Shown one piece after another: positions 1 to 5,719 of a DNA stretch of 15,645 bases (within the stretch, counting starts at the first letter, position 1; each line of letters opens with the position of its first letter). Under the pieces are notes generated by a model. That model was not told the DNA's origin. It did not search any database and saw only the letters and a list, made by a program, of their open reading frames with translations. A program made the translations under genes and the position numbers. Source of the DNA: Syntrophomonadaceae bacterium (GTDB lineage Bacteria; Bacillota; Syntrophomonadia; Syntrophomonadales; Syntrophothermaceae); assembly GCA_029907055.1 (NCBI GenBank), contig JARYMO010000011.1, positions 1 through 15,645 on the forward strand. The letters run 5' to 3'.

Positions 1-864
1 ATTCAGACCGTCGACTTCTTCACCCCCATGGTTGACGATCCCTACGCCTTCGGGCAGATTGCGGCGGCCAACGCACTGAGCGACGTCTACGCGATGGGAG
101 GAGAGCCCCTGACCGCCATGAATATCGCGTGTTTTCCTGCCTGCGGCGATCTGCGACTGTTGGCGGAAATCGTGAGAGGTGGAATGGACAAGGTTGCCGA
201 GGCGGGAGCGGCGGTAGTGGGGGGGCACACGGTAGACGACAACGAGCCCAAGTATGGACTGGCCGTGACCGGCCTGGCCCATCCCGGCCAGTTGATTCTT
301 AACGGGGCAGTGCGTGAAGGGGACGTCCTGATCCTCACCAAGCCATTAGGAACCGGCATTGTCAGCACCGCCATCAAGGCCGACATGGCTTCCTCTCGAG
401 CGGCAGCCGAAGCCACTGAATGCATGGCGCGCCTCAACCGCGACGCCAAGAATGCGGCGGTAGCAGTGGGAGTCAAAGGGGGAACAGACGTCACAGGGTT
501 TGGCCTGTTCGGGCACCTGCATGAGATGGCCTCGGCAAGCCGCGTGACCATTGAGGTGTGGGTGGAGAGTCTGCCCCTCCTGAGCGAGGCGGCCACCTAC
601 GCTGAGTACGGACTGATTCCAGGAGGGGCTTATTCCAATCGCGAGTACCTTGGGCGCCATGTCGCGCTGCAAGCAGGCTTGGCTGGGCCTTTGGTCGACA
701 TCGGGTTCAGCCCGGAGACTTCAGGGGGATTGGTGCTGGCCATCCCGCGCCCACAGCAAGAGGACCTGATGGAAGCCTTGCGGAGCAGGGCTGTGGAATG
801 CGCCGTGATCGGCAGGGCAGTTGCGCCGTCGGGATTCACCGTGGTGGTGAAGGGGGGAGAATGA
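1..864 (+). CDS. selD: Selenophosphate synthetase (selenide, water dikinase), 5'-truncated
   Basis: SelD makes selenophosphate from selenide and ATP, the selenium donor for selenocysteine and selenouridine synthesis in the cytoplasm. The reading frame is open from base 1 and the residues before the first ATG (IQTVDFFTP, then MVDDPYAFGQIAAANALSDV) are typical SelD sequence, so the gene runs in from outside the window and the ATG at 28 is internal. The visible 287 residues hold the core of the AIRS/PurM-like fold, including GGHTVDD, TKPLGTG and GGTDVTGFGLFGH, and the C-terminal SPETSGGLVLAIP segment. About 55-60 N-terminal residues are missing by comparison with the usual length near 345. These carry the catalytic Cys or Sec and the Lys, so it cannot be said whether this is a selenoprotein. 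The stop TGA is followed at once by the ATG of the next gene, which suggests translational coupling. Confidence 0.95.
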   Translation: MQTVDFFTPMVDDPYAFGQIAAANALSDVYAMGGEPLTAMNIACFPACGDLRLLAEIVRGGMDKVAEAGAAVVGGHTVDDNEPKYGLAVTGLAHPGQLILNGAVREGDVLILTKPLGTGIVSTAIKADMASSRAAAEATECMARLNRDAKNAAVAVGVKGGTDVTGFGLFGHLHEMASASRVTIEVWVESLPLLSEAATYAEYGLIPGGAYSNREYLGRHVALQAGLAGPLVDIGFSPETSGGLVLAIPRPQQEDLMEALRSRAVECAVIGRAVAPSGFTVVVKGGE

Positions 865-1437
865 ATGACAAGACCACTGGATCCGCTGGGGGATTCTCGA
901 AAAGGCCTGCTCAGTTGCTGCGAAAAGCCCCTTCGCCTCCCGTTGGTGTCGGATGCCCCTGTTCAGTGCTGCAGATGCCATGCTCCGGGGACGTCAGGGG
1001 ATCCGGGAAGCGGCAGGAGGGAAGCTGGCAGTGCGACCGGGTCGTTCATGGGGCAGGTGAGCGAGTATGCGCTGGACCCGGCTCCCTCGCTGGCCACGGG
1101 AGACAATACGGTACTGCTGTTGACGGGGAGCAGGGTCGCAACTGGTCTGGACCAACCGGGAAAGGAATTCCTGGCTGGCCTGTTGCGGGCGATGGCCCAG
1201 CGCCGGGATATGATACAAACCGTCATCCTGGTGGACTCTGCGGTGACGATGCTGGCCGCGGAGTCCGCGGTGATGGAACAACTCCTGGTGCTGGAACAGG
1301 CGGGGGTGCATGTCCTCTGCAGCGCCAGCTGCCTGGAGGCATACGGGGTTCAGTCGCGCGTCATGGTCGGCCGGCCCTGTTCCTCGTATGAGATCGTGGA
1401 CCGCCTGCGCGCTGCGGGAAAGGTCATCAGCCTGTGA
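865..1437 (+). CDS. YedF-like selenium-associated DsrE-family protein with atypical N-terminus
   Basis: The C-terminal part (about residues 75-190: NTVLLLTGS, then FLAGLLRAM, VILVDSAVTML, GVHVLCSASCLEAYG and the end AAGKVISL) matches the DsrE-like domain of the YedF family, which is found next to selD and is thought to act in selenium or sulfur handling. Full-length relatives begin with a TusA-like domain bearing a CPxP motif. The first 60 residues here lack that motif. They are instead rich in Cys (C18, C19, C35, C36, C38) and low-complexity Gly/Ser/Arg. ATG 865 is chosen because GGGGGGAG at 852-859 stands 5 bases upstream. An internal ATG at 1048 would give a DsrE-only protein but has no well-placed ribosome binding site. 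The gene starts immediately after the selD stop. Function is inferred from family and context, not shown. Confidence 0.72.
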   Translation: MTRPLDPLGDSRKGLLSCCEKPLRLPLVSDAPVQCCRCHAPGTSGDPGSGRREAGSATGSFMGQVSEYALDPAPSLATGDNTVLLLTGSRVATGLDQPGKEFLAGLLRAMAQRRDMIQTVILVDSAVTMLAAESAVMEQLLVLEQAGVHVLCSASCLEAYGVQSRVMVGRPCSSYEIVDRLRAAGKVISL

Positions 1438-1468
1438 ACGGGGAGCAGGCGACCGCGGGGAGATGGGA

Positions 1469-1672
1469 ATGATGGAGATCCGGCGCTTCTCGATCGGCGA
1501 TGTGGTGCGCATGCGCAAGCCGCATCCTTGTGGGAGCCGAGAGTGGGTCGTGACCAGGGTCGGCGCAGACATCAAGATTCGTTGCCAGCGATGCGGGCGC
1601 ATAGTGATGATGCCTCGCTCCCAGTTTGAGCGTGGGGTACTGGAAATACTTCCCCCGAAAACCACGGGCTGA
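1469..1672 (+). CDS. DUF951 family small protein
   Basis: This 67-residue protein fits the DUF951 family of small Bacillota proteins of unknown function, usually 60-70 residues. The family core is plain: a short basic start, then VGDVV-like FSIGDVVRMRKPHPCGSREW, VGADIKIRCQRCGR and VMMPRSQFE. H19, C21, C39 and C42 are placed so that they could bind one metal ion, which is inference. ATG 1469 is preferred because GGGGAG at 1457-1462 lies 6 bases upstream and the homologous region begins here; the longer open frame upstream overlaps the previous gene. It starts 31 bases after the YedF-like gene, so it is probably cotranscribed with selD. The family is often found just upstream of rpsF, as here. 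Confidence 0.85.
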   Translation: MMEIRRFSIGDVVRMRKPHPCGSREWVVTRVGADIKIRCQRCGRIVMMPRSQFERGVLEILPPKTTG

Positions 1673-1736
1673 ACGAGCGAAATAGCTCTCCGGCGGCGTT
1701 TCCCCAGTGCAAGAGGGAATACCCCCGCAGCAAGCG

Positions 1737-1765
1737 TTGCGCAGATGCCCATAAAAGGATACAAT
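1737..1765 (+). promoter_or_regulatory. Possible upstream promoter of the rpsF operon
   Basis: TTGCGC at 1737-1742 and TACAAT at 1760-1765 are separated by 17 bases, a good fit to a housekeeping sigma-A promoter. It lies about 65 bases upstream of a stronger promoter, so the ribosomal operon may have two start points. Confidence 0.55.
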
Positions 1766-1801
1766 GAGAATTGATGGAAGGCGGCCGGTGGCGTGGCGTG
1801 T

Positions 1802-1830
1802 TTGTCAAGTACCGCTGTTGCTGATATAAT
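1802..1830 (+). promoter_or_regulatory. Main sigma-A promoter of the rpsF operon
   Basis: TTGTCA at 1802-1807 and a perfect TATAAT at 1825-1830 are separated by exactly 17 bases. Transcription would begin near 1837, giving a leader of about 55 bases that contains the hairpin structure described at 1841-1880. Confidence 0.85.
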
Positions 1831-1840
1831 ACAAAAGATG

Positions 1841-1880
1841 TCCCTGCCCCAGCTGGACTGGGGCCGCTAGTCCAAAGGGA
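1841..1880 (+). promoter_or_regulatory. Structured rpsF leader, candidate S6:S18 autoregulatory RNA
   Basis: Just upstream of rpsF the RNA can form an outer stem TCCCT (1841-1845) with AGGGA (1876-1880) and an inner 6-bp hairpin CCCCAG (1847-1852) with CTGGGG (1858-1863). The 3' side of the internal loop begins with CCG (1864-1866). The run GGACT (1855-1859) can also pair with AGTCC (1869-1873), as a competing or pseudoknot-like pairing. Leaders of rpsF in many bacteria carry an RNA motif with a CCG element that binds the S6:S18 complex, mimicking its 16S rRNA site. The outer stem borders the Shine-Dalgarno run that begins at about 1877, so binding could block initiation. The pairings are seen; the regulatory role is inferred. 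Confidence 0.55.
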
Positions 1881-1892
1881 GGAGGTGAGCGG

Positions 1893-2186
1893 ATGCGCTC
1901 GTACGAACTCATGTACATCCTGAGGCCAGACTTGACCGCTGAGGCCATGGAAGCCGCTCGGGAACGGGTGAAGGCAATCGTAGCCAACAATGGCGGCGAG
2001 TTTGAACGTGAGGCCGAAGGATGGGGCAAGAGAAGGTTGGCGTACGAAATCAAGGACTTCACCGAGGGATTCTATGTGGTGTGCTATTTCCGGGGGACAC
2101 CAGAGACGGTGAAGGAGCTGGACAGGGTGATGAAGATTTCAGAAGACTTTCTGCGCCACCTGATTCTGCGGTTGGACGAGAAGTAG
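1893..2186 (+). CDS. rpsF: 30S ribosomal protein S6
   Basis: S6 binds the central domain of 16S rRNA together with S18 in the platform of the 30S subunit. The 97-residue product has the usual family length and sequence: MRSYELMYILRPDL at the start, GGEFEREAEGWGKRRLAYEI in the middle, and YVVCYFRGTPETVKELDRVM followed by FLRHLILRLDEK. ATG 1893 follows a long AGGGAGGAGGTG ribosome binding site at 1876-1887. It is the first gene of an rpsF-ssb-rpsR operon, ssb following after 17 bases, and the partner protein S18 is encoded in the same transcript, which suits joint feedback control. Confidence 0.97.
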   Translation: MRSYELMYILRPDLTAEAMEAARERVKAIVANNGGEFEREAEGWGKRRLAYEIKDFTEGFYVVCYFRGTPETVKELDRVMKISEDFLRHLILRLDEK

Positions 2187-2203
2187 GAGGAGGGAGCTCA
2201 CCA

Positions 2204-2662
2204 GTGCTGAACCGCGTCATCCTCATCGGTCGTCTGACCCGGGATCCGGAAATGCGCTATACCCCCACCGGGACTGCTGTCTGCACATTCAGTCTGGCGG
2301 TCAATCGTCCCTTTGCGAATCAGGCCGGGGAGCGGGACGCTGATTTCATAGACATCGTGTGCTGGCGGCAGCTGGCTGAAACATGTGCCAACTATCTGGG
2401 CAAGGGACGGCTGGTCGCGGTGGAGGGGCGCCTGCAGACCCGCACCTATGAGACCCAGGACGGCCAAAAGCGCAAGGTGGTCGAGGTGGTCGCGGACACG
2501 GTGAGATTCCTTGACAAGAGCACCCAGGGGGCAGCCAAGCCATGGCCACAGGACGCAGCCAAGGGTCCTGGGAGGCAGACAGGCTGGGAAGCGCTGGGGC
2601 AGGAGGTCAGTCTGGAGCACGTGGACCACTTGAGCGAGGAAGAGGAGGATATTCCCTTCTGA
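2204..2662 (+). CDS. ssb: Single-stranded DNA-binding protein
   Basis: SSB coats single-stranded DNA during replication, repair and recombination. The 152-residue product opens with an OB fold (MLNRVILIGRLTRDPEMRYT, then VCTFSLAVNRPF, FIDIVCWRQLAETCANYLGKG and VEGRLQTRTYE), continues with a polar linker (about residues 105-140), and ends in the acidic tip SEEEEDIPF, the docking site for partner proteins. GTG 2204 is chosen because the OB-fold homology starts there and a purine-rich AGGAGGAGGGAG run lies at about 2185-2196. The longer open frame upstream overlaps rpsF. Placement between rpsF and rpsR is the common bacterial order. Confidence 0.97.
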   Translation: MLNRVILIGRLTRDPEMRYTPTGTAVCTFSLAVNRPFANQAGERDADFIDIVCWRQLAETCANYLGKGRLVAVEGRLQTRTYETQDGQKRKVVEVVADTVRFLDKSTQGAAKPWPQDAAKGPGRQTGWEALGQEVSLEHVDHLSEEEEDIPF

Positions 2663-2679
2663 CGAGGAGGTCAATAAGC

Positions 2680-2904
2680 ATGAAGAAAGACCGCAGGAAG
2701 AAGCGGCGGCAGTGCAACTTCTGCGCCGACAAGATTGAGGTCATCGACTACAAGGAAGTGCCACGGCTGCGTAGGTATATCACCGAGCGTGGCAAGATCC
2801 TGCCGCGACGTATTACCGGCAACTGCGCGCAACACCAGCGTCGCTTGACCACTGCCATAAAGCGAGCACGCGACATGGCATTGCTTCCCTTCACCGCCGA
2901 ATAG
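2680..2904 (+). CDS. rpsR: 30S ribosomal protein S18 (Cys-containing form)
   Basis: S18 pairs with S6 on the platform of the 30S subunit. The 74-residue protein has a basic start (KKDRRKKRRQ), then CNFCADK, IDYKEVPRLRRYITERGKI, LPRRITGNCAQHQRRL and a tail of AIKRARDMALLPFT. C12, C15, C49 and H52 form the CxxC plus NCAxHQ set typical of the potentially zinc-binding version, as opposed to paralogues that have lost the cysteines. ATG 2680 has GAGGAGG (2664-2670) 9 bases upstream. It follows ssb by 17 bases. A GC-rich hairpin 8 bases after the stop may end or attenuate the transcript. Confidence 0.97.
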   Translation: MKKDRRKKRRQCNFCADKIEVIDYKEVPRLRRYITERGKILPRRITGNCAQHQRRLTTAIKRARDMALLPFTAE

Positions 2905-2911
2905 CTCTCTC

Positions 2912-2935
2912 CGGGTCCCGGGTAACCGGGACCCG
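2912..2935 (+). terminator. GC-rich hairpin after rpsR (terminator-like, no T tract)
   Basis: A perfect 10-bp stem, CGGGTCCCGG (2912-2921) with CCGGGACCCG (2926-2935), closes a GTAA tetraloop of the GNRA type 8 bases after the rpsR stop. The following sequence (TGCATTCCCGG) has no T run, so it may protect the 3' end or act as a partial terminator rather than a full intrinsic terminator. Confidence 0.55.
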
Positions 2936-3043
2936 TGCATTCCCGGCCCGGGCAGGAAAATCTCCCGCCGGTGGAGAACCTTCAGCTACAGTGAGATGAG
3001 AGCGCGGAGACGTTGGCAACAGGGCAACGACAGGGGTGTCTAC

Positions 3044-3361
3044 ATGGTGGGCAGAGTCCGGGAGCTGAACCAAGGGCGAAGGCCGGGCATGGTGGAATGG
3101 TTGAAAGCAGAACTCGTCGACTCGGTGGCCACCCTGTTCAGGGCAATGCTGAAAACCGGGGACGATGGAGTGAGCGATGCCTTGGCAAACATCATGATTT
3201 CTGCCTACTTGCTGGGAATGCAGCGGGGCATCGGCTTCACGCAGCTGGACGCGAGGGTCAGAGCGAAATTGCGTGTGACCCAGGATGAGACGGGAACGGT
3301 TACTGAAGGCGGACGGGATCTCCCGGGCTTGCTGGCGCATTTGGAAGACAGGGTCAGATGA
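3044..3361 (+). CDS. MazG-like family protein
   Basis: This 105-residue protein matches the short MazG-like family found in Clostridia beside ribosomal protein genes. The core is MVEWLKAELVDSVATLFRAM followed by SDALANIMISAYLLGMQRGI and FTQLDARVRAKL. MazG-type proteins are all-alpha NTP pyrophosphohydrolases whose metal ligands are acidic residues on two helices. E23/D26 and D45 with N49 sit at comparable places, but activity of this short family is not established. ATG 3044 is preferred over an earlier in-frame ATG at 2996 because AGGGG at 3032-3036 lies 7 bases upstream and the earlier one has no ribosome binding site. The gene is bracketed by two hairpins (2912-2935 and 3389-3420), so its expression may be uncoupled from rpsR and rplI. 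Confidence 0.8.
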   Translation: MVGRVRELNQGRRPGMVEWLKAELVDSVATLFRAMLKTGDDGVSDALANIMISAYLLGMQRGIGFTQLDARVRAKLRVTQDETGTVTEGGRDLPGLLAHLEDRVR

Positions 3362-3388
3362 GCGGAACGGACTGCGATGGAGGTACGG

Positions 3389-3420
3389 AAGGGGGACTCG
3401 GTGCGCGGCCAGTCCCCCTT
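3389..3420 (+). terminator. Probable terminator between the MazG-like gene and rplI
   Basis: AAGGGGGACT (3389-3398) and AGTCCCCCTT (3411-3420) form a perfect 10-bp stem around a 12-base loop. It is followed by GTCTCTC, a poor T tract. It begins 27 bases after the MazG-like stop codon. It may be a leaky terminator, since no clear promoter is seen between it and rplI. Confidence 0.6.
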
Positions 3421-3476
3421 GTCTCTCGCAGGGCGCCGGAAAAGGCGAGCGACCTGAGGTCACAGGGGGTGTTCTG

Positions 3477-3929
3477 GTGAAGGTCGTATTGGAGCAGGAC
3501 ATCAAGGCATTGGGGAAGAAAGGCGAGGTTCGGGAGGTATCCGACGGTTATGCTCGAAACTTCCTCATCCCTCGTGGGCTGGCCTCCGAGGCCACCCCGG
3601 CAAGAATACGGGAGCTCGAGGAGCGTGCGCAACGGCTTGACCAGAAGCGGGGGCGGGAAGAGGAAAAGGCACGGCAGGTCCTTGAGCGCATCGATGGCAA
3701 GGTGGTGCTGGTGAAAGCCAGAGTGGGCGAAGGCGGCAAGATATTTGGTACGGTAACCGCCAAGGAAATAGCGGAGGCGGTTCGAGAGCAGTACGGGGTA
3801 GAGCTGGACCGCAAGAAGATAGACATTCCTGTCCCTATCAAGACGCTGGGAGCGCACGAGGTTCGGTGCCGCATCTACCCTTCGTTGCAGGCAGTCCTGC
3901 ACCTGCAGGTGGAATCCCTCTCGGAGTGA
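3477..3929 (+). CDS. rplI: 50S ribosomal protein L9
   Basis: L9 is an elongated protein of the 50S subunit that binds 23S rRNA near the L1 stalk. The 150-residue product is of normal length. The N-terminal rRNA-binding domain shows VLEQDIKALGKKGEV and VSDGYARNFLIPRGLA. A charged connecting helix follows (RELEERAQRLDQKRGREEE), and then the C-terminal domain with FGTVTAKEIAEAV, VELDRKKIDI and IKTLGAHEV. GTG 3477 is chosen because homology begins there and AGGGGG (3463-3468) stands 8 bases upstream. In many relatives rplI is followed by the replicative helicase gene; here it is followed by purA with its own promoter. Confidence 0.96.
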   Translation: MKVVLEQDIKALGKKGEVREVSDGYARNFLIPRGLASEATPARIRELEERAQRLDQKRGREEEKARQVLERIDGKVVLVKARVGEGGKIFGTVTAKEIAEAVREQYGVELDRKKIDIPVPIKTLGAHEVRCRIYPSLQAVLHLQVESLSE

Positions 3930-3970
3930 CAGGGTGGAGAAAAGGGGGATCTTGCCCATTCTGCGCTTGG

Positions 3971-3999
3971 TTGACATGGTAGAGGGTATCTGCTAAGAT
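3971..3999 (+). promoter_or_regulatory. Strong sigma-A promoter of purA
   Basis: TTGACA at 3971-3976 is a perfect -35 box. After 17 bases comes TAAGAT at 3994-3999, preceded by TGC, an extended -10. Transcription would start near 4006. That start makes the GTG at 4017 a poor initiation codon, with only about 11 bases of leader, and favours the TTG at 4047. No purine riboswitch is visible in the short leader. Confidence 0.85.
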
Positions 4000-4035
4000 T
4001 ACCTTGTTTCGATGCCGTGAATTCCTGGTCGAGGC

Positions 4036-4043
4036 AGGTGGAG
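4036..4043 (+). promoter_or_regulatory. Ribosome binding site that fixes the purA start
   Basis: AGGTGGAG, complementary to the 16S rRNA 3' end through AGGTG, stands 3-6 bases before TTG 4047. The upstream in-frame GTG at 4017 has no comparable site. Confidence 0.6.
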
Positions 4044-4046
4044 TGC

Positions 4047-5339
4047 TTGGCAGCGGTCGTGCTGGTGGGAGCCCAGTGGGGAGACGAGGGGAAAGGCAAG
4101 ATCACCGATTTCCTGGCTGAGCAGGCGGACTGCATCGTCCGCTACCAGGGAGGCAGCAACGCAGGCCACACCGTCGTGGTGGGGGGGCAGAAGTTCATGC
4201 TCCACCTCATTCCGTCGGGTATTCTCTATCCGGACAAGGTGTGCGTGATCGGCAACGGCGTGGCGCTTGACCTCGAAATGTTGGTCCGCGAAATCGAGGG
4301 GCTGGAAGCTCAGGGGATCAGCGTAGCCAACCTGCGTATCAGCAGCCGGGCCCACATTCTCATGCCCTATCACAAGAAGTTTGACGAACTCCAGGAACTC
4401 GGTTGCCGGCAACTGGGTACCACCAAGCGCGGCATAGGGCCTGCCTACACCGACAAGATGGAGAGAGTCGGTTTTCGCTTGGTGGACCTGCTGGAGGCAG
4501 ACTTCCTGTCGCGTCTGGCCACGGTGGTCAGCGCGAAGAACCGTGTCCTCGAGCAGGTTTACGGGGAAGCGGGATTCGACGTGGACCAGATATGGGCGAC
4601 GCTTGCTCCGTGCATAGAACGGGTGCGTGGACATGTCACGGACACCTCTTTGCTGGTCAACCGGATGGTGTCCGAAGGGAAGCGAGTTCTTTTCGAGGGG
4701 GCCCAAGGCACCCTGCTCGATATCGATCATGGCACATACCCGTACGTGACTTCCTCTTCCCCGACGGCTGGCGGGGCCTGTGTCGGCGCTGGCGTAGGGC
4801 CGACCAAGATCTCGCGGGTGCTGGGCGTGGTCAAAGCATACACGACCCGCGTGGGTGAAGGGCCCTTTCCGACCGAGTTGGCGGATGAGGTCGGTGAGTT
4901 CATGCGGCAGAGAGGGGCCGAGTTTGGCACCACTACTGGCAGACCCCGTCGGTGCGGGTGGCTGGACGCGGTAATTCTCCGCTACGCCGTGAGGGTCAAT
5001 GGGCTGACCGACATCGCCATCACCAAGATTGATGTGCTGGACGACTTTGACTCGCTCAAGATCTGCGTCGGGTACCGGTACGGTGACCGTATCCTGGAGG
5101 AATTTCCCGAGAGCCTGAAGGTCTTGCAGGACTGCGAACCGGTCTATGTGGAAGTCGAGGGTTGGAAGACCTCCCTCGCAGGCTGTCGCGAGTACCAGGA
5201 CCTGCCGGAAGCGACCCGGCGGTATGTGGAGACGGTGGCCAAGCTCACCGGCGTTCCAGTGTGCATGATAGCGGTGGGCCCGGAGCGCCACCAGACCATC
5301 GTGACGAAGTCCCTTTTCGGCGGGCCTGGGACGCCTTGA
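4047..5339 (+). CDS. purA: Adenylosuccinate synthetase
   Basis: PurA joins IMP and aspartate using GTP to give adenylosuccinate, the first step from IMP to AMP. The 430-residue product has the family's usual length. It begins (M)AAVVLVGAQWGDEGKGKITD with the GDEGKGK phosphate loop, catalytic D13 and, in the QGGSNAGHTV segment, H41. Further family segments are GTTKRGIGPAYTDK, FEGAQGTLLDIDHGTYPYVT, GVVKAYTTRVGEGPFPTEL, TGRPRRCGWLDAV and ITKIDVLDD. The start is taken as TTG 4047 because the conserved N-terminus begins there and the promoter at 3971-3999 leaves little leader for GTG 4017, which would add 10 unconserved residues. It is likely monocistronic. The TTGACA of the next promoter overlaps its stop codon. 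Confidence 0.95.
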   Translation: MAAVVLVGAQWGDEGKGKITDFLAEQADCIVRYQGGSNAGHTVVVGGQKFMLHLIPSGILYPDKVCVIGNGVALDLEMLVREIEGLEAQGISVANLRISSRAHILMPYHKKFDELQELGCRQLGTTKRGIGPAYTDKMERVGFRLVDLLEADFLSRLATVVSAKNRVLEQVYGEAGFDVDQIWATLAPCIERVRGHVTDTSLLVNRMVSEGKRVLFEGAQGTLLDIDHGTYPYVTSSSPTAGGACVGAGVGPTKISRVLGVVKAYTTRVGEGPFPTELADEVGEFMRQRGAEFGTTTGRPRRCGWLDAVILRYAVRVNGLTDIAITKIDVLDDFDSLKICVGYRYGDRILEEFPESLKVLQDCEPVYVEVEGWKTSLAGCREYQDLPEATRRYVETVAKLTGVPVCMIAVGPERHQTIVTKSLFGGPGTP

Positions 5340-5364
5340 CAGCCCGCTCCGCCAGTAATACTAT
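5336..5364 (+). promoter_or_regulatory. Promoter of tRNA-Val, overlapping the purA stop codon
   Basis: TTGACA at 5336-5341 includes the purA stop TGA (5337-5339). TACTAT at 5359-5364 follows after 17 bases. Transcription would start near 5371, immediately before the mature tRNA 5' end at 5373. Confidence 0.7.
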
Positions 5365-5372
5365 TTACGTGA

Positions 5373-5447
5373 GGGCGATTAACTCAGCGGGAGAGTGCTT
5401 CCTTCACACGGAAGAAGTCACAGGTTCGAATCCTGTATCGCCCACCA
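5373..5447 (+). tRNA. tRNA-Val (anticodon CAC)
   Basis: A 75-base cloverleaf with acceptor GGGCGAT pairing with ATCGCCC, D arm starting AACTCAGCGGGAGAGT, anticodon stem CTTCC/GGAAG around loop TTCACAC (anticodon CAC, reading GTG), and T arm ACAGG-TTCGAAT-CCTGT. The 3' CCA (5445-5447) is encoded. It has its own promoter and terminator. Confidence 0.95.
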
Positions 5448-5457
5448 GGTAACCAGA

Positions 5458-5490
5458 GGTGGTGTGCGCCGCAACGCGCAACCGCCTTTT
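5458..5490 (+). terminator. Intrinsic terminator after tRNA-Val
   Basis: GGTGGT (5458-5463) pairs with ACCGCC (5481-5486) and TGCGC (5465-5469) with GCGCA (5476-5480), with one bulged G and a 6-base loop. TTTT and then GCCTTT follow. Confidence 0.8.
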
Positions 5491-5528
5491 GCCTTTGATG
5501 AAGCCCTCGTCGGTGGGGGTGCGGCCGG

Positions 5529-5557
5529 TTGACGGAGGGCAGGTCTTGGGATAAGAT
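5529..5557 (+). promoter_or_regulatory. Promoter of tRNA-Gly
   Basis: TTGACG (5529-5534) and TAAGAT (5552-5557) are separated by 17 bases. The start would fall near 5564, just before the tRNA at 5568. With no clear promoter after the tRNA terminator, it may also feed scfA by read-through. Confidence 0.75.
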
Positions 5558-5567
5558 AATCATGTGT

Positions 5568-5642
5568 GCGGGATTAGCTCAGTGGTAGAGCATCGGCTTC
5601 CCAAGCCGAGGGTCGCGGGTTCGAATCCCGTTTCCCGCTCCA
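5568..5642 (+). tRNA. tRNA-Gly (anticodon CCC)
   Basis: A 75-base cloverleaf: acceptor GCGGGAT with TTCCCGC (six pairs plus one T-T mismatch at the base of the stem), D arm GCTCAGTGGTAGAGC, anticodon stem TCGGC/GCCGA around TTCCCAA (anticodon CCC at 5600-5602, reading GGG), and T arm GCGGG-TTCGAAT-CCCGT. The CCA end is encoded. Confidence 0.95.
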
Positions 5643-5649
5643 GAAAGAG

Positions 5650-5672
5650 AAGCCGCTCGCGAGCGGCTTTGT
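5650..5672 (+). terminator. Intrinsic terminator after tRNA-Gly
   Basis: AAGCCGC (5650-5656) pairs with GCGGCTT (5663-5669) and the pairing can extend through the TCGCGA centre, which is itself palindromic. TTTGTGCTTATG follows. It ends about 50 bases before scfA. Confidence 0.8.
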
Positions 5673-5719
5673 GCTTATGTGAGCCGCGGTTGCAGCAGGG
5701 CAGGGAGGGAGGTGAGCCG

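Noticed and set aside
798..1391. Open frame overlapping the YedF-like gene in another frame, with an ATG at 861 after the selD ribosome binding site.
   Set aside because: The ATG at 861 is only 1 base from the Shine-Dalgarno run, the protein resembles nothing known, and the DsrE domain lies in the frame starting at 865.
994..1764. Long minus-strand open frame of 256 codons, and similar minus-strand frames under purA, murA and argS.
   Set aside because: They are antisense to clear genes or their leaders, have no family resemblance, and arise from high GC content.
1764..1829. Small open frame (about 21 codons) between the two rpsF promoters.
   Set aside because: No ribosome binding site; its ATG overlaps the upstream -10 box, and it ends within the second promoter.
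3930..4046. Purine riboswitch before purA.
   Set aside because: The leader from the promoter is only about 40 bases and lacks the conserved aptamer.
5564..5719. Open frame running from upstream through tRNA-Gly into scfA, which would give a 103-residue protein.
   Set aside because: It covers the tRNA and its terminator; the SCIFF peptide has a perfect ribosome binding site and GTG start at 5720.
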